In this document: piece by piece, positions 21,971 through 32,096 of the stretch
How positions within the stretch are numbered: position 1 is the stretch's first letter
How the letters are laid out: each line of letters begins with the position of its first letter
NCBI GenBank assembly: GCA_013115135.1
Contig: JABANP010000067.1
Location: 62,001 to 126,000 of the forward strand
Source: Perkinsus olseni
Lineage: Eukaryota > Perkinsozoa > Perkinsida > Perkinsidae
Direction: 5' to 3'
DNA: 64,000 nt
Notes under the pieces: generated by a model
What the model was told of the DNA's origin: nothing
The model's database searches: none
What the model saw: only the letters and a program-made list of their open reading frames with translations
Made by a program: the position numbers and the translations under genes

Positions 21971-24208
21971 ATGTCTGCCCCAATATCCTCGCCTACCACA
22001 CCTTTAGCAAATCAGGCGGTAGCCGATAAGCTCAGCGACATGAGTTTTCGATTTCCCCAATTTCTCATGGCGTAATAATGATTAAAGTTTTTCAAATTTT
22101 CCCCATTTTCGTTTTTCTCAGAGAAGGCCTTCACCCCGGTAACGTCTTAGAGTACTTCTATCAGTCGCCCTTCTACCTGCAGTTGGACGGCCCCGAGAGT
22201 CTGAACGATAAGGTCGGCTATTGCCGCAGTATTTTTTACACTATTACAGTAAAATATCAAATTTTTTGTGTGGACACGAACAACCCTCAATTTTGTTTAT
22301 GAGGCTCGACAGGTCGTAATCGCTCGGTGCGCAATCAAGATCTTCCGATAGTAACTCGAGTAGTGATTTTCAAAGAAAACCTCTTGCGGTTGTTAGCGAA
22401 AACGGTTGTGATGTTGAAAGCTTCAGGTGAGGAAGAATGAACTACGGCCGGACGAAGTGCCGTACACGGAGGGTACCGTGTATGAGCTGGTGGGGATGAA
22501 TAAAGAGGCGGAAGCGGGCAAGTACAGTCTAGCTGGCAGAGCACTCAGTTTCCGAAGCCATAGGCCCCCGGTTCGATCCCTTTCAGTGTCCCTTTGAGTA
22601 TATTCGTCATTCAACGAGTGAAGCAGCGGAAAGCGGGCTTCCGTACCGGTCCGGGTGGACAACCAGTACCATGCCGAAGAGCTGCTCAGCAGATGTTTTA
22701 CATAATAGCAGGAAACGCGTAGTAACGTGGGGTGCTCTACTGAGATGGCAAGATACTCTAAGATGCGCTAAGATCTTTCCACGTCAGCGTACGCGTTTCG
22801 GTAGGCGAGTTGACGAAAGCCGGAGTCTTGTGGCTTCTTTACGAAGCATGCATGAGAAAAAATTTTTGCGGAAGCATTTTTGTCGTTGATTTTCTCCCTT
22901 ATTTTCCATTTACATCACTCCAGACTAATTCCGCAGCTCGCGACAGTACCTCGACGTACACGGTCGAGTCGAACTCACTCGAAAAGATATCCGTATTGAG
23001 TCGTATCTTTCGACTTTTACTAGTTGCGAGACTATGTAGTTGGTGTCTTCGAGAGCAGTTTAAGAAAGTTGATACCGAGTTTAACCTGATCTCAACTGTC
23101 TTCCATCTGTCGTTAATATCGTCGTAAGGCTTCAATGGAGTTTCTCTTGCGATACGGAAAAGACATTTCACAACGCGATTTTCACTTTGCGAAAAGTGGT
23201 GCTTCACGGGTGAAGCCCCATCGTGGTCTCATTTGCGCTAATAGGTATAAAGCGCCTTGCCTGGGTCGCCTGTTGGAGCGTCAGTTGACAATGGCATTCA
23301 CTAGAGTGGACGATATACTCAATACATGCAAAGAGACCTTCGGGATGTCCTCTTCGGGTTGTAAGTGGCATGGGGTCTCCATGTTAATTCTTGTAGCCGT
23401 TGCGAAAGGAGTGGTATGGATATTTGCCACTGTATTGTCAGTACTGCAAGGGGATGATAATGAATTGACGGAGAAGGCTCTCGGAAAGCACGGAGGATGC
23501 GGAAGTGTCGCAAGGTGATAACGGGGTAGAAACTGATGCAGTGCTCCTTTGACAGCCGCACAGGAATCTAAGGTCGACCCATAGACTTTACACGTGGTAA
23601 AGATACCAGCAAGATTTCTTGCAGTAGCAGAGTTGCTCACCTTTCCGGCATTGTCATAGGAATTGTGCTTGTGCAGTTGACAGGCTTTTTTCGGTACCCC
23701 CACCTTCTCGTCCCTGCTGTGAACATCAGTGGTACAAATCGACTCGAGGAGAATTCAGAGAGAACTATTTTTCGTCAGGCCGGGAAATTTCCTACGAAAT
23801 CTTCATCACTCTCAGTGAGGCTTCATCACTCTGTGATCACTTCCTCATGCAAGTCACTCAGTGTCTTGCTTGTATCATTACGCATTTTCGAATCATCGTT
23901 GTTTTGCCATTTTTCTGTCTCCTAATTTTCGACGTTTACTTGGACCCAATCGATTCGAATTTTCATTCGCCACGGAAAAATTTTCCCGTCCCTTCGCGAA
24001 GATCCTGAGGAATGCGCTCGCTGACCAAAATGTTGATGTTAATGACTGGATGGTTCTGATCCCTTATCGTCAGGCGGCGTTCCGATGGAGGTCGGCAGCG
24101 ATGAGGGCAGCGACACTTCGTCATCATCATCGTCATCAGAGAGTGAGGATGGTGATGAAGGCGGGAGAGGTCTGAAGCGGAGAGAGAGGTTTGGATGGCC
24201 GAGGTAGA
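21971..24208 (+). CDS. Possible Mediator complex subunit 6 (MED6-like)
   Basis: Family role: MED6 is a head-module subunit of Mediator, which links transcription factors to RNA polymerase II. The start exon (21971-22071) encodes MSAPISSPTTPLANQAVADK and ends FRFPQFLMA; the second (22122-22212) reads GLHPGNVLEYFYQSPFY. Together these resemble the MED6 N-terminal pattern, in which a hydrophobic stretch precedes VLDYF-SPFYD. Later candidate exons give VRKNELRPDEVPYTEG (22.44 kb), MFYIIAGNA (22.69 kb, compare YYIIAG in MED6), VDESRSLVASLRSMHEK (22.81 kb) and a Ser/Asp/Glu-rich tail SDEGSDTSSSSSSSESEDGD ending at 24208. Splicing between these pieces is not resolved, and the tail may belong to another gene. 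The call rests mainly on the second exon. Confidence 0.45.
22517..22577 (+). repeat. tRNA-like sequence forming a probable intron
   Basis: The stretch begins GTCTAGCTGGCAGAGCA (A-box-like) and ends CCCGGTTCGATCCCTTTCAG (B box plus an AG acceptor). It therefore reads both as a tRNA-shaped sequence and as a 60-nt GT-AG intron in the MED6-like gene. Acceptor-stem pairing is absent, so it is unlikely to be a working tRNA. Confidence 0.45.
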
Positions 24209-24472
24209 ATGGCGGCGGGGTAGAGCGTCAGGTGAACTTTTCGGAAGGATGATGGCACAGGTTCGTTCCCTCGTACGTGTGATACGGCTTGAATGTGTCT
24301 TGTAGAGCTGACTAGAACCTGCCGAGTAGCGCGCTATAGTTGGTTCAGTTGTCGTGTGACTTTGCAGTCGCGCGATGAAGAGAACGATACCAACTTTTCA
24401 GCACTTTTTAAGCATTTATTACCGATACTTGATAATCATCATACATGGGGTTAGCCCGATAATGAGCGGTCA

Positions 24473-24731
24473 ATGAAATTTGGTAGAATTATCTTCAAAA
24501 AGAGCAAAAAGTCAGATTTTTCTCAGATTTGTAAAATTCGCTCGCCCGGGTGTTGGCAGTAGAACGTTGCTTGATCAAACGCTGAGGGAAGAAGTGGTGA
24601 GGGTGAGAGATCGATTCACGAAGTATCAGAAGGAAGAGATGGAAGCAAAAGTTAAGGAAGAGCAAGATAAGGCAAGAGAGCAAGATGTGGGTGATAGACT
24701 TCGGAAAATCACTGAGAAAAAAGAAAGTTGA
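24473..24731 (+). CDS. Small basic coiled-coil protein, 73 aa, function unknown
   Basis: Two exons, 24473-24549 and 24587-24731, join across a 37-nt GT-AG intron to give an uninterrupted 73-residue protein. It starts MKFGRIIFKKSKKSDF and ends LRKITEKKES. The second exon is almost entirely charged helix (FTKYQKEEMEAKVKEEQDKA), predicting a coiled coil with no membrane segment. I do not recognise the family. Start choice: the ATG at 24473 keeps both exons in frame with a Gly codon split by the intron. It lies 180 bp upstream of the deoxyribonucleotidase gene. Short length makes it less certain. Confidence 0.45.
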
Positions 24732-24908
24732 TTACGTTTTCCGCGAAGTTTGTGCGGAGTTTTTGATGGGAATATCCGCGGAGAAGATGGATCGCCCGTG
24801 AGCTTGTTTATGGGAAAACAGTGGTGGTTGCGGAGAGACACTGGCGACTGGCAGCAGATCGGAATTTAGATTTTTTCGGGCAGTTTTCTAGTTTCCTTTT
24901 TCCACTCA

Positions 24909-26353
24909 TTGTTTGAGGAGCGTTGGATGAAGGAGTCGTCAGCAGCAGCGTCTTTTCCGTGCAACCAAGAGCTGCAGTCTAGCAGCAGCAACAACAAAAA
25001 CCCGTGCAACAGCTGCACGCACACGCAAAATCTTCCCTGTGCGCGGCCGGTATCTTCTTCTTCGGCGAGGAATTGCGGAGAATCTTTGTCACCTAGTGAT
25101 GGCCGAAAGCTTGTGCGCATTCTCGTTGACATGGATGGTGTGACCTGCGATTTTGAACTGGCTCTGATGAAAGAGTTCAAACGACGTGAGTGGAAGAAAT
25201 AATTTCGTGGCGCGCGGGAATTTTCGTGCGGTATCTCAGGGCACCCTGATGAGCCTTGCATATCTGTCGAACAGCGAAAAGGGTTTTATTGTTCAAAACA
25301 AGTAATAATTTCGTGGCGCGCGGTCATGGATGGCGATTGGTCACTGTCTCAGTACGAGGCGCTGAAGCCGGAGTTAGGAAACTACGTGAAGGAGATAATT
25401 ACCAGTGAGGGGTAAATGCTGTCACGGGGATTCGAACCGGGGACCTTTGGATTGCGCAGGTTCATCAGTAATTTGCCGCCGATCAGCGGGGCTATTCAGA
25501 GTCTTCGATGGCTCGATGAGATGCCTGGTGTCGAGGTACGGACTGCATAATTTCGTGGCGCGCGGTAATTTAGATATCGTATCATCATCACTAGGTGTGG
25601 ATATGTTCTACGCCTTTAACTGCATGGACTCACTGCGTTCCGGAGAAGTTCGAGTGGGTTGAAAAGCATCTCGGTAAGAGAGGCGGGGATGCGAAAAAAT
25701 ATCCATACCAAAACAAACGGAACTCTTTAGCTTGGTTAGGATCTAGGATGGCAGAGGGAGGGGTTTTGAAGTGGTTTCAGCGAAGTAATGAATTGGTGAA
25801 TGCTGTTTGGGCGGGTTTCGTTGTTTTCCTAAAGTTGAACCGGTTCAGAGGGAGAGTGGTTAGTGGGTTGTTTATCCGCTGGTAACTCCAGGGAAAAAAC
25901 TGCCAGCGGTCTCATTGAAATGGTAATAGCGAAATAGTGGAGAAAAATTCATTATTTCGCTATTACCATTCTACCATTCATGCAGGCCGCTCAATATACT
26001 ACTATTTTCTCAGAAAATAGTAGTATATTGAATGGCCTGCAAGAAGTGTAGCAAGGAAGAGTATCTTGTGTTCAAGCTCGCACATGTTGTGAAGGTCTGA
26101 TGGTAGGCACGGACTTCCTCCGGAAATTGATCCTCACCAAAGACAAGACCATTATTAAGGCCGACGCCCTAATAGACGACAAGCCTGAGATAACAGGTAG
26201 GATGTGGGCAAAAGTTGGTATGGCTGTACGCATGCTCAGCCGAAAAGTAGCTTCTGTCCTCGCCAATTGCCAGCTCGCATTTGTTTGGATATCTTTTCAG
26301 GTAGCGAAGATCCACCGTTATTCGGCAGACACGTTGTGTTCACTCAACCGTAA
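24909..26353 (+). CDS. NT5C: 5'(3')-deoxyribonucleotidase (NT5C type, HAD superfamily)
   Basis: Dephosphorylates dNMPs and so trims deoxynucleotide pools; HAD-fold phosphatase. Exons: 24909-25185, 25240-25301, 25353-25411, 25460-25535, 25595-25673, 26107-26196, 26301-26353. The product has a poorly conserved Ser/Cys/Asn-rich N-terminus, then motif I VRILVDMDGVTCDFELAL, then RHPDEPCISVEQRKGFIV, then motif II VWICSTPL, then CVPEKFEWVEKHLG, then TDFLRKLILTKDKTIIKADA and motif IV LIDDKPEITG. It ends FGRHVVFTQP. Order and spacing follow animal NT5C/NT5M. Length is about 230 aa, of which the first 75 are extra. Three of the six introns share the 14-mer AATTTCGTGGCGCG, one is tRNA-like, and the fifth (25674-26106) holds three hairpins. 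The second intron does not fit GT-AG cleanly. The start could also be the ATG at 24927. Confidence 0.88.
25186..25239 (+). other. NT5C intron 1, AATTTCGTGGCGCG family
   Basis: This 54-nt GT-AG intron starts GTGAGT and ends TATCTCAG. It contains AATTTCGTGGCGCGCGG at 25201. Joining the flanking exons gives FKRRHPDEPC, which matches the enzyme family, so the intron boundaries are well supported. Confidence 0.8.
25302..25352 (+). other. NT5C intron 2, AATTTCGTGGCGCG family
   Basis: About 51 nt with the motif at 25307-25320. To keep frame (VQNK then YEALKPELGN) the cut must leave either a GT...CA or a TA...AG intron, because one G is shared by both edges. So this copy is non-canonical or carries a sequence error. 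Confidence 0.65.
25412..25459 (+). other. NT5C intron 3, made of tRNA-like sequence
   Basis: This 48-nt GT-AG intron is almost wholly occupied by CACGGGGATTCGAACCGGGG followed by ACCTTTGGATTGCGCAG, which reads like the antisense of a tRNA T arm and anticodon arm. Exon joining gives ITSEGFISNLPPISGA, in frame. Confidence 0.7.
25536..25594 (+). other. NT5C intron 4, AATTTCGTGGCGCG family
   Basis: A 59-nt GT-AG intron (GTACGG to ACTAG) with the shared 14-mer at 25549-25562 followed by CGG. Exon joining gives MPGVEVWICSTPL, a clean family match. Confidence 0.8.
25876..26040. repeat. Three consecutive hairpins in NT5C intron 5
   Basis: Hairpin 1: CCGCTGG (25876-25882) with CCAGCGG (25903-25909). 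Hairpin 2: 18-bp perfect arms 25919-25936 and 25953-25970 around a 16-nt loop. Hairpin 3: arms 25982-26010 and 26012-26040, about 29 bp with two mismatches and a loop of one base, so close to a 59-nt palindrome. Hairpins 2 and 3 are unrelated in sequence. These may be foldback or MITE-like insertions, or structured intron RNA. Confidence 0.85.
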
Positions 26354-27612
26354 TTCTGAGGAGAATCTTTCTCACTTATGCGCACAGCGAAGATTCCTTT
26401 GTCAGATACAATAAATATGTGGAGACCGGCGATAGGCTTGACGGATGGTTCAAGTCGCGCGACGAAGCCGAGCTTTTTGTATCACGCCTAAGGGTTGGCG
26501 AGAATACCTTTCAATGACTAGGGTCGACCACCTTGGATTCGCTTATTGTTCATCCAGCCGCCGCCGCTGCCGCCGTCTGACCGTCGTAGCCGTCTTGAAC
26601 AGCTGATAGTGAAATATGATGCTGATTATACTGTTCACCTATTTCTCCTGTCGTCGTCATCCACCAATACTGTGCTTATATAACAACAACATCATCATCA
26701 ACAACGACTGACATATTTACACGGTCACTCGAAGAACACAATTGTACTTGTTAATCTCAATACGGAAATGGGGGGGTCGGGAAGAGGGCGATGGTGGTGT
26801 TTTATTTTCCTGAGAGGCGTCATCAGCTTTACATCGAAAACAGTTTTCTGGTAAGAAACGCGAAATCCTCTTCACGAGCCACTCATAATGACAGAAAGAA
26901 ACTTGTAAAAAACAGTCCTTGATCCTTCAGGAAATCTGATAATCTGTTATTCTCCGTGAATTTTTGTGATGATGAGTGAATTTTGTTTTACGGGTGAACT
27001 CTCTAGTGTTACTTACTGGCGGCGTGGTGACGACGCATAGCCCCGATAACACACCTTAAGGTCCATGGTTCGACTCCCAGGGTCGACGTTTCGATGTCGA
27101 ACGAATGTTCTCTGCCTATCTGATTAGCCGGGGATTAGTGATGAGCTTTCTCGCCTGAGCGAAGGAAACAATTGTTGGCGCGTGCAGATTCGGTAGGCCT
27201 ACTGGAAGCCTTGTCGCTCTCCTTTCGACCGGCGAGAAACTCCCTGGTTCCGCCTGGTGCGATAGCGCGCTGAATGTGATGTAGAACGTCATTCGATTAC
27301 TGATAGTAGTATCGAATATACGTGCCAGCTTCGTTACTCCGGGCTTGATGTCCGGTCCCGGACTTTTACTGGAACTAAGTATTAGTGAAACTGTTTCAGC
27401 CGCACTCTCGGCAGGGCACCCTCGCGCGTAGTTGTTTTGTGCTGTTAATGTCTGATGTCAGTGATAGGCAAGAGAACGAGGAAAAGAATCTAACAATCCT
27501 AGTAGGCGGGCTGATACGCAAATATTGGTCAATGTTAACGCCTTTCAGCCACTAGTGTAGAGTTGAACCCATGGAAGTGTATAGCGAACAAGACTAGGAA
27601 GGGGGCTAGGGA
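26354..27612. other. Intergenic region
   Basis: No gene found in 1.26 kb. It contains a GGTCGACC motif copy near 26,520, short-triplet-rich sequence near 26,560-26,700, and a degenerate tRNA-like block at 27030-27095 with B box ATGGTTCGACTCCCAG on the plus strand. Confidence 0.5.
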
Positions 27613-30600
27613 ATGCACGGAGTTGTAAGGGGAATCTTTTCCGCCTTGTGTGAGTCAAGGTCAACCTCTGATAGATATCTTTGCGAAGAGGCTGCTGAAG
27701 ATATCAGCTCGGAGATTGATAAGTTCCCGAATGTTGAAGTCATGTGGATCGAAGGGAACCGCCTTTCGAGTCTGCTGAGGCTTCGTACTCACAGCAGACT
27801 GCAGGAGGTGAGCACCTGTTATGAAATAATATTTCTAATATTCGCTACGGCGACTTCTCCCGGCGTTGGACCAATGTTGGAGTGCATTCGATATACCCTA
27901 CATTGATCGGCTTGTTTTCGGGGCGAATTCATGCAGTGGAAAGCTTCTGTAGAGTATCTTGACGTGACTTTTGTAGAGATTGTTTATAAGCCTTAAATTA
28001 TGACATATGGTTAGGACTTTAGGTGATTTGCTTAGTTGAGACACTACTATAGGGTGGTAGATGATCTGCTCAGCCGGGGGCCACCAGAAGACTGCAGAGA
28101 GGCCTCAATATATTTAAACAGTTCGGGTAACGTCGCGGAAGGCGAGAAGGCTATCATCAGGGAGGTTTCAGAAGGAGGTGTGCAGGATGACAACAAGAAC
28201 GCGCTGCGTCCCGCAAACTGCGTGGGTCGTTTCTATGTGGATAGTGGCGTGGGCAGAGATTCGTTCACACGACCTTCACTCCTCGCGAGGGAGTCAGTGA
28301 GAAATGGAGACTTCGTTGAAGATTTTTGGACGTCGAAGGCCAATAGAGGCGGGCAAGTACCCGACAAGCTTCGCGGAGTTGGTCTCAGCCATGATCCCGT
28401 GGGTCGTCTGCATCGAAGTCATCTCTGGGAGCCTGGCAGGCTCTGTGGTCTTTGGAGTACATCACTCACTTGGCTAATATCGCATCTACTCACAGCGAGT
28501 AAGCGGCCATCACCTACGACGAGGCCTTCCGACGAGACTTAGCGGCTCTGGCCTACAAGGTGGCTGGCAGTGAGCGGATGATTCGGTCGTGGCACGCTAC
28601 GATTGCCTCCGTTCAAAGGGACGAAAAGCGTGCCGCTCTGATATCGCTCGCTGCTCGGGTCCCTCCGACAGAGCTGTTTCGAAGTCCAACATGACTCGGT
28701 CTATATTGACGAGGATCAAACAGACGATCAGTTGCTCCTCTGAAGGAAAACGAGTTGGAGGATGCGTTTTTATGATTATCGAGCGGCGCAGGTCTGCATG
28801 TGTCAGCAGTCTCTGGATGATTTTTGGCGGTATGAACGCCGCTGCGGAACTTTGAAGGCGGGAAATCCTCACAGTAGTTTTCACTAGGAGCTTTATATTG
28901 TTCACAATAGTTGTCACTCCTGTCTTGCGTTAAAGAAGCTTGATATCGTATCATACGTTTCGTATGGTGCATGCATCAACCTTGGGTATCAATCATACTA
29001 CAGTACCTGCATGCTGAGTTGTTGTTCCTTCAGATATATGCTTCTAATAATTACCTCACCAGCCTGCAGGGGATCGAAGGCTGCAAGTTTCTACGGAAGC
29101 TCATCGTCAGCTCGAATCGACTGGAGGACTTGTCAAAGCAGCTGCATCTTTTGTCAAAGTAAGAAAACAGACAAGCCATCGATAGCGCATCGACTCACGT
29201 ATTTTTGGTCGCTGTTGGGATTGTTTTTCTATACCACTCCATCCGTAAATCGCCGGCGCTGGCTGCATATCCTGTAGCTCCCAGCTCGATACCCTGCCGA
29301 ATCGATCACTACTTTCAATAAAAACTTAACCTTCCAAAGTACTACTTGGCATTCCAAAGGTGGATCTTTTTCTGGGCGATACGAGCCACTATCCTTTTCG
29401 TGAGACTCCGAGTATTCACCCCGTGGATCATCTCAAGATGTTTCTCGCGGGGTATATTGATCGCACTGATGAAGATCAGCCTGCAGTATTTTCACTAGTT
29501 TTGTTCCGAAGCAACGTCTTGTTCCTTCCCAGGTTCTCCTTTCCTGGCCAGTTTGGAGCTCGACGATAACCCATGCGCTCGGGAGGAGAAGTATAGACTA
29601 CGTGAGTGGGAGTGTTGGCTGCTTATCAAATCTTTGCACGAGAATCGGGATGAGAAACGGAATATCAGCAACAGCGACAATAGCAGCAATATGACAACAA
29701 TAGCAGGCCTTAGAACAACAGCATTTCGATCGGAAGCTTCTCAGGCATTAGTAGCTTCATTCTGGCGCTAGGCATCCCACGGGATGGGAATTAGTGCTCA
29801 CCTCGCGGCATTGGAGAAGACTCGTGAACAGTCATGTGACCAGTCATTCGAACTCCTCAGCGCGAATTCGCCAGGGAGTGGTACGAGAACTGAGCTTTTC
29901 CTAGTGGACTACTTTTTTCGTTGTTGTTGCCCATTTGACGCGAATGCTTCCATTCTCCTCCCGAGCTGAGCGGTCGCGTGACATGTTCTAAATTTCCAGG
30001 TTGCATAGCGTCACTGTCTTCGCTTGCCGTGCTGGATTGCTCTCCAATCACACTGCGGGAGAGGGACCTTCGGGAACAGCAACAGCAGCAGCCTCCCGTA
30101 TCGAAGCGGAGAGTCTCGGTGAGCCGACTGCTGGTCGGGGTCTACTCATTCTTCCGAGGGCAGCTGTCGGAGATCATCAAGCCCAGTATTAGCGAGACAG
30201 AGGCCTTCGCGGAGGCTGATAAAATCAGAGTTCGATGGGCGAGGAGGGAGGAGGCTGCTGCCGTGGCGGGGTAGGTTGCTGGGCACCGAGTATCAGTTCG
30301 GAAGGGCATTCGTTGGAGGCTGGCTCTTCTCTCGCTGAAATACTTTATGGTAAACAAACCGTTCTCCTGATGGGTATCTGTCGTCCATGTTTGGCTAGCA
30401 ATGAGATCACTTCCAAACAACGGATAAGGCTCGAATGCTGCCATCAATGCATGGAGTGGACGTGCGATGGGGATGGGCGTTGCAATCGATCCCGCTGTTC
30501 AGATGGGGCCTCGTGTCACCACCGCGCTCCGACAAGCCTGATTGGATTCCCTGCGAGTTGTGGTAATGTCGACATGCAGTTGGTCAGAGACCGAAGAGAG

Positions 30601-31730
30601 GCTTCTGCTTACAGCAGCCTCACCCCTTGGGAGGCAAGTCTGAGGACGAGTTGCTTTGGTGTTATTATATTCTGTTGAATACCATTTTCGCGATTTAACA
30701 GTTCATGGTCTATAATTTGTAGGGTTTCTAATGTTTGTAAGTGCTTCGATATTATCATACTTCGATAGGTAGTCGTTGCTTTCTTCTATCTTGCCTACAT
30801 CAAAGATCCTTTTTGCTACTCAAACTTGTTACCTCGGATGAATGAGAAATGCCAAATTTATCAGATGAGCTTTGGTGTTATCGCTTTCTCTGTCAGTAGA
30901 TGTTTGTTCTTCCCTCGTTTCTACACCGATTGTTGTCGTTGGTGATGACGAGTTTTCGCGCAAAATGTGATTGTAGAAAATATCTAATATCAATAATTAT
31001 TATGGGAAGGACGATCTACTCCTACCACTCCATTGTCAACTCGTTTCCGACACAATCCTGAACGTTTTCCTTTGATATCTCAGTTCGTCTCCGCGTCGCA
31101 ATCCGCCATGATTATCTAATCTGCAATTAATAATCATCGATCATGATGATATCTTTCGCATCGATTAACCTGCTCAGGCGTCAGAGGTTGCCAAGATTCT
31201 GGAGGAAAAGATTCCCGACCCCTGCACGCATGAACAACTCCTGGAGGTTATCGCCTCGCTTCGTGGGAGAAGGGTGTCTTACGGAGGAGTTGGGAAGAGA
31301 ACTAGCCGTCAGCTCTACTGAAGGTGGGCAGCTCGAGGAGGTATCTTAGGTCGAAGCTAGTTCATCACAGTGATGTCTGAAGATGTTCCGACAATGCGAT
31401 CGACATAGTCTCTTTTTCAGCTGCGAATATATTTCCGGCCAGTACCACACCATCCGCAACTCTCATCAGCAAACTGGTGGAGGACTGCCCGTGGAAGTAC
31501 CACCGCTCGAATCCGTTAGCGATCTTCGCACTTGCTGGACAGGTTCATAGAGGACGAGCGCTTGCAAGGGATGATCGACCTCCTTTACAGAGAAGCGAAG
31601 AGGATGATGGCCATTGGGGACGCAGAGGGAGCGCAGAAGGTGAGAGGGTGGGCGCCCGTTGCTTAGAAATTTCCAGTGGAAATTTCTGAAATTTCGTGGA
31701 AATTTTCCCCGGCAGCAATCCATTTACTAA
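27613..31730 (+). CDS. Leucine-rich-repeat protein, possibly axonemal
   Basis: Exons on the plus strand give LRR units: FPNVEVMWIEGNRLSSL (27.73 kb), LQIYASNNYLTSLQGIEGC and FLRKLIVSSNRLEDL (29.03-29.15 kb) and ASLELDDNPCAREEKYRL (29.55 kb). The next exon (from 29999) reads SLAVLDCSPITLRERDLREQ, which is the typical cap where an LRR domain ends with the L--LD---V---ER pattern. After that come a Gln-rich linker and helical charged exons, AFAEADKIRVRWARREEAAA (30.2 kb), ASEVAKILEEKIPDP (31.18 kb) and RLQGMIDLLYREAKRMMA (31.57 kb), then the stop at 31730. Such LRR-plus-coil proteins are common in cilia, which fits the neighbours, but the exact family is unknown. The start is uncertain. The 1.2-kb intron at 27.8-29.0 kb holds other ORFs. 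Confidence 0.65.
28600..28760 (-). pseudogene. NT5C-like fragment, antisense in the LRR gene intron
   Basis: The minus strand encodes LILVNIDRVMLDFETAL, which lines up with the motif I segment of the nearby deoxyribonucleotidase (RILVDMDGVTCDFELAL, about 11 of 17 positions). The two changed positions include the Gly after the second Asp. It continues as ERHAFRPFERRQS, loosely like the family's RHPDEP-EQR segment, and then stops. No downstream motifs II-IV were seen. It could be a decayed duplicate or chance; the plus strand of the same stretch also has an ORF. Confidence 0.3.
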
Positions 31731-32096
31731 GCAGACTTCACCATTCTGTCTGGCGTTCGCTGTGTAGATGGTTTTGGATAGCGGATGAACGCGTCTTTGA
31801 GAAGTTGTGATATTAGGAGCGATCTTCACTCTGAAAATCGCGGAAAATAGATACATAGTAGAAAACAGCAGAAATAGGGTTCAACGGTTGAACCATTTGC
31901 CGGCGACAAGATGGAAAGAGTGAGACCAACGCACAGCGCAACTTTGCAATTTTGAATGCATCGCGGCAGGGCGCAGGACCTGCGCCGCAGGTTGTTGTTA
32001 CTCCTCAGAAGTGTTTGAAGGCCCTGCGCTTTGAAGGGTGCAAGAGCAGAGCTGCCGACGCAAGGATGGCTGCTCACCCACCCGTCCCTCCTAGGA
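31731..32096. other. Short spacer after the LRR gene
   Basis: No gene identified. A plus-strand ORF overlaps the end of this spacer (from 31952) but has no recognisable domain. Confidence 0.4.

Noticed and set aside
23135..23703. Overlapping ORFs of 127 aa (plus) and 140 aa (minus).
   Set aside because: Both strands are open over the same stretch, no domain or conserved motif is visible, and splice signals of the surrounding MED6-like gene suggest intron or spacer.
28036..28542. 168-aa plus-strand ORF in the LRR gene intron as a separate gene.
   Set aside because: Composition is uneven, no domain is recognisable, and it lies between two LRR exons of one reading unit.
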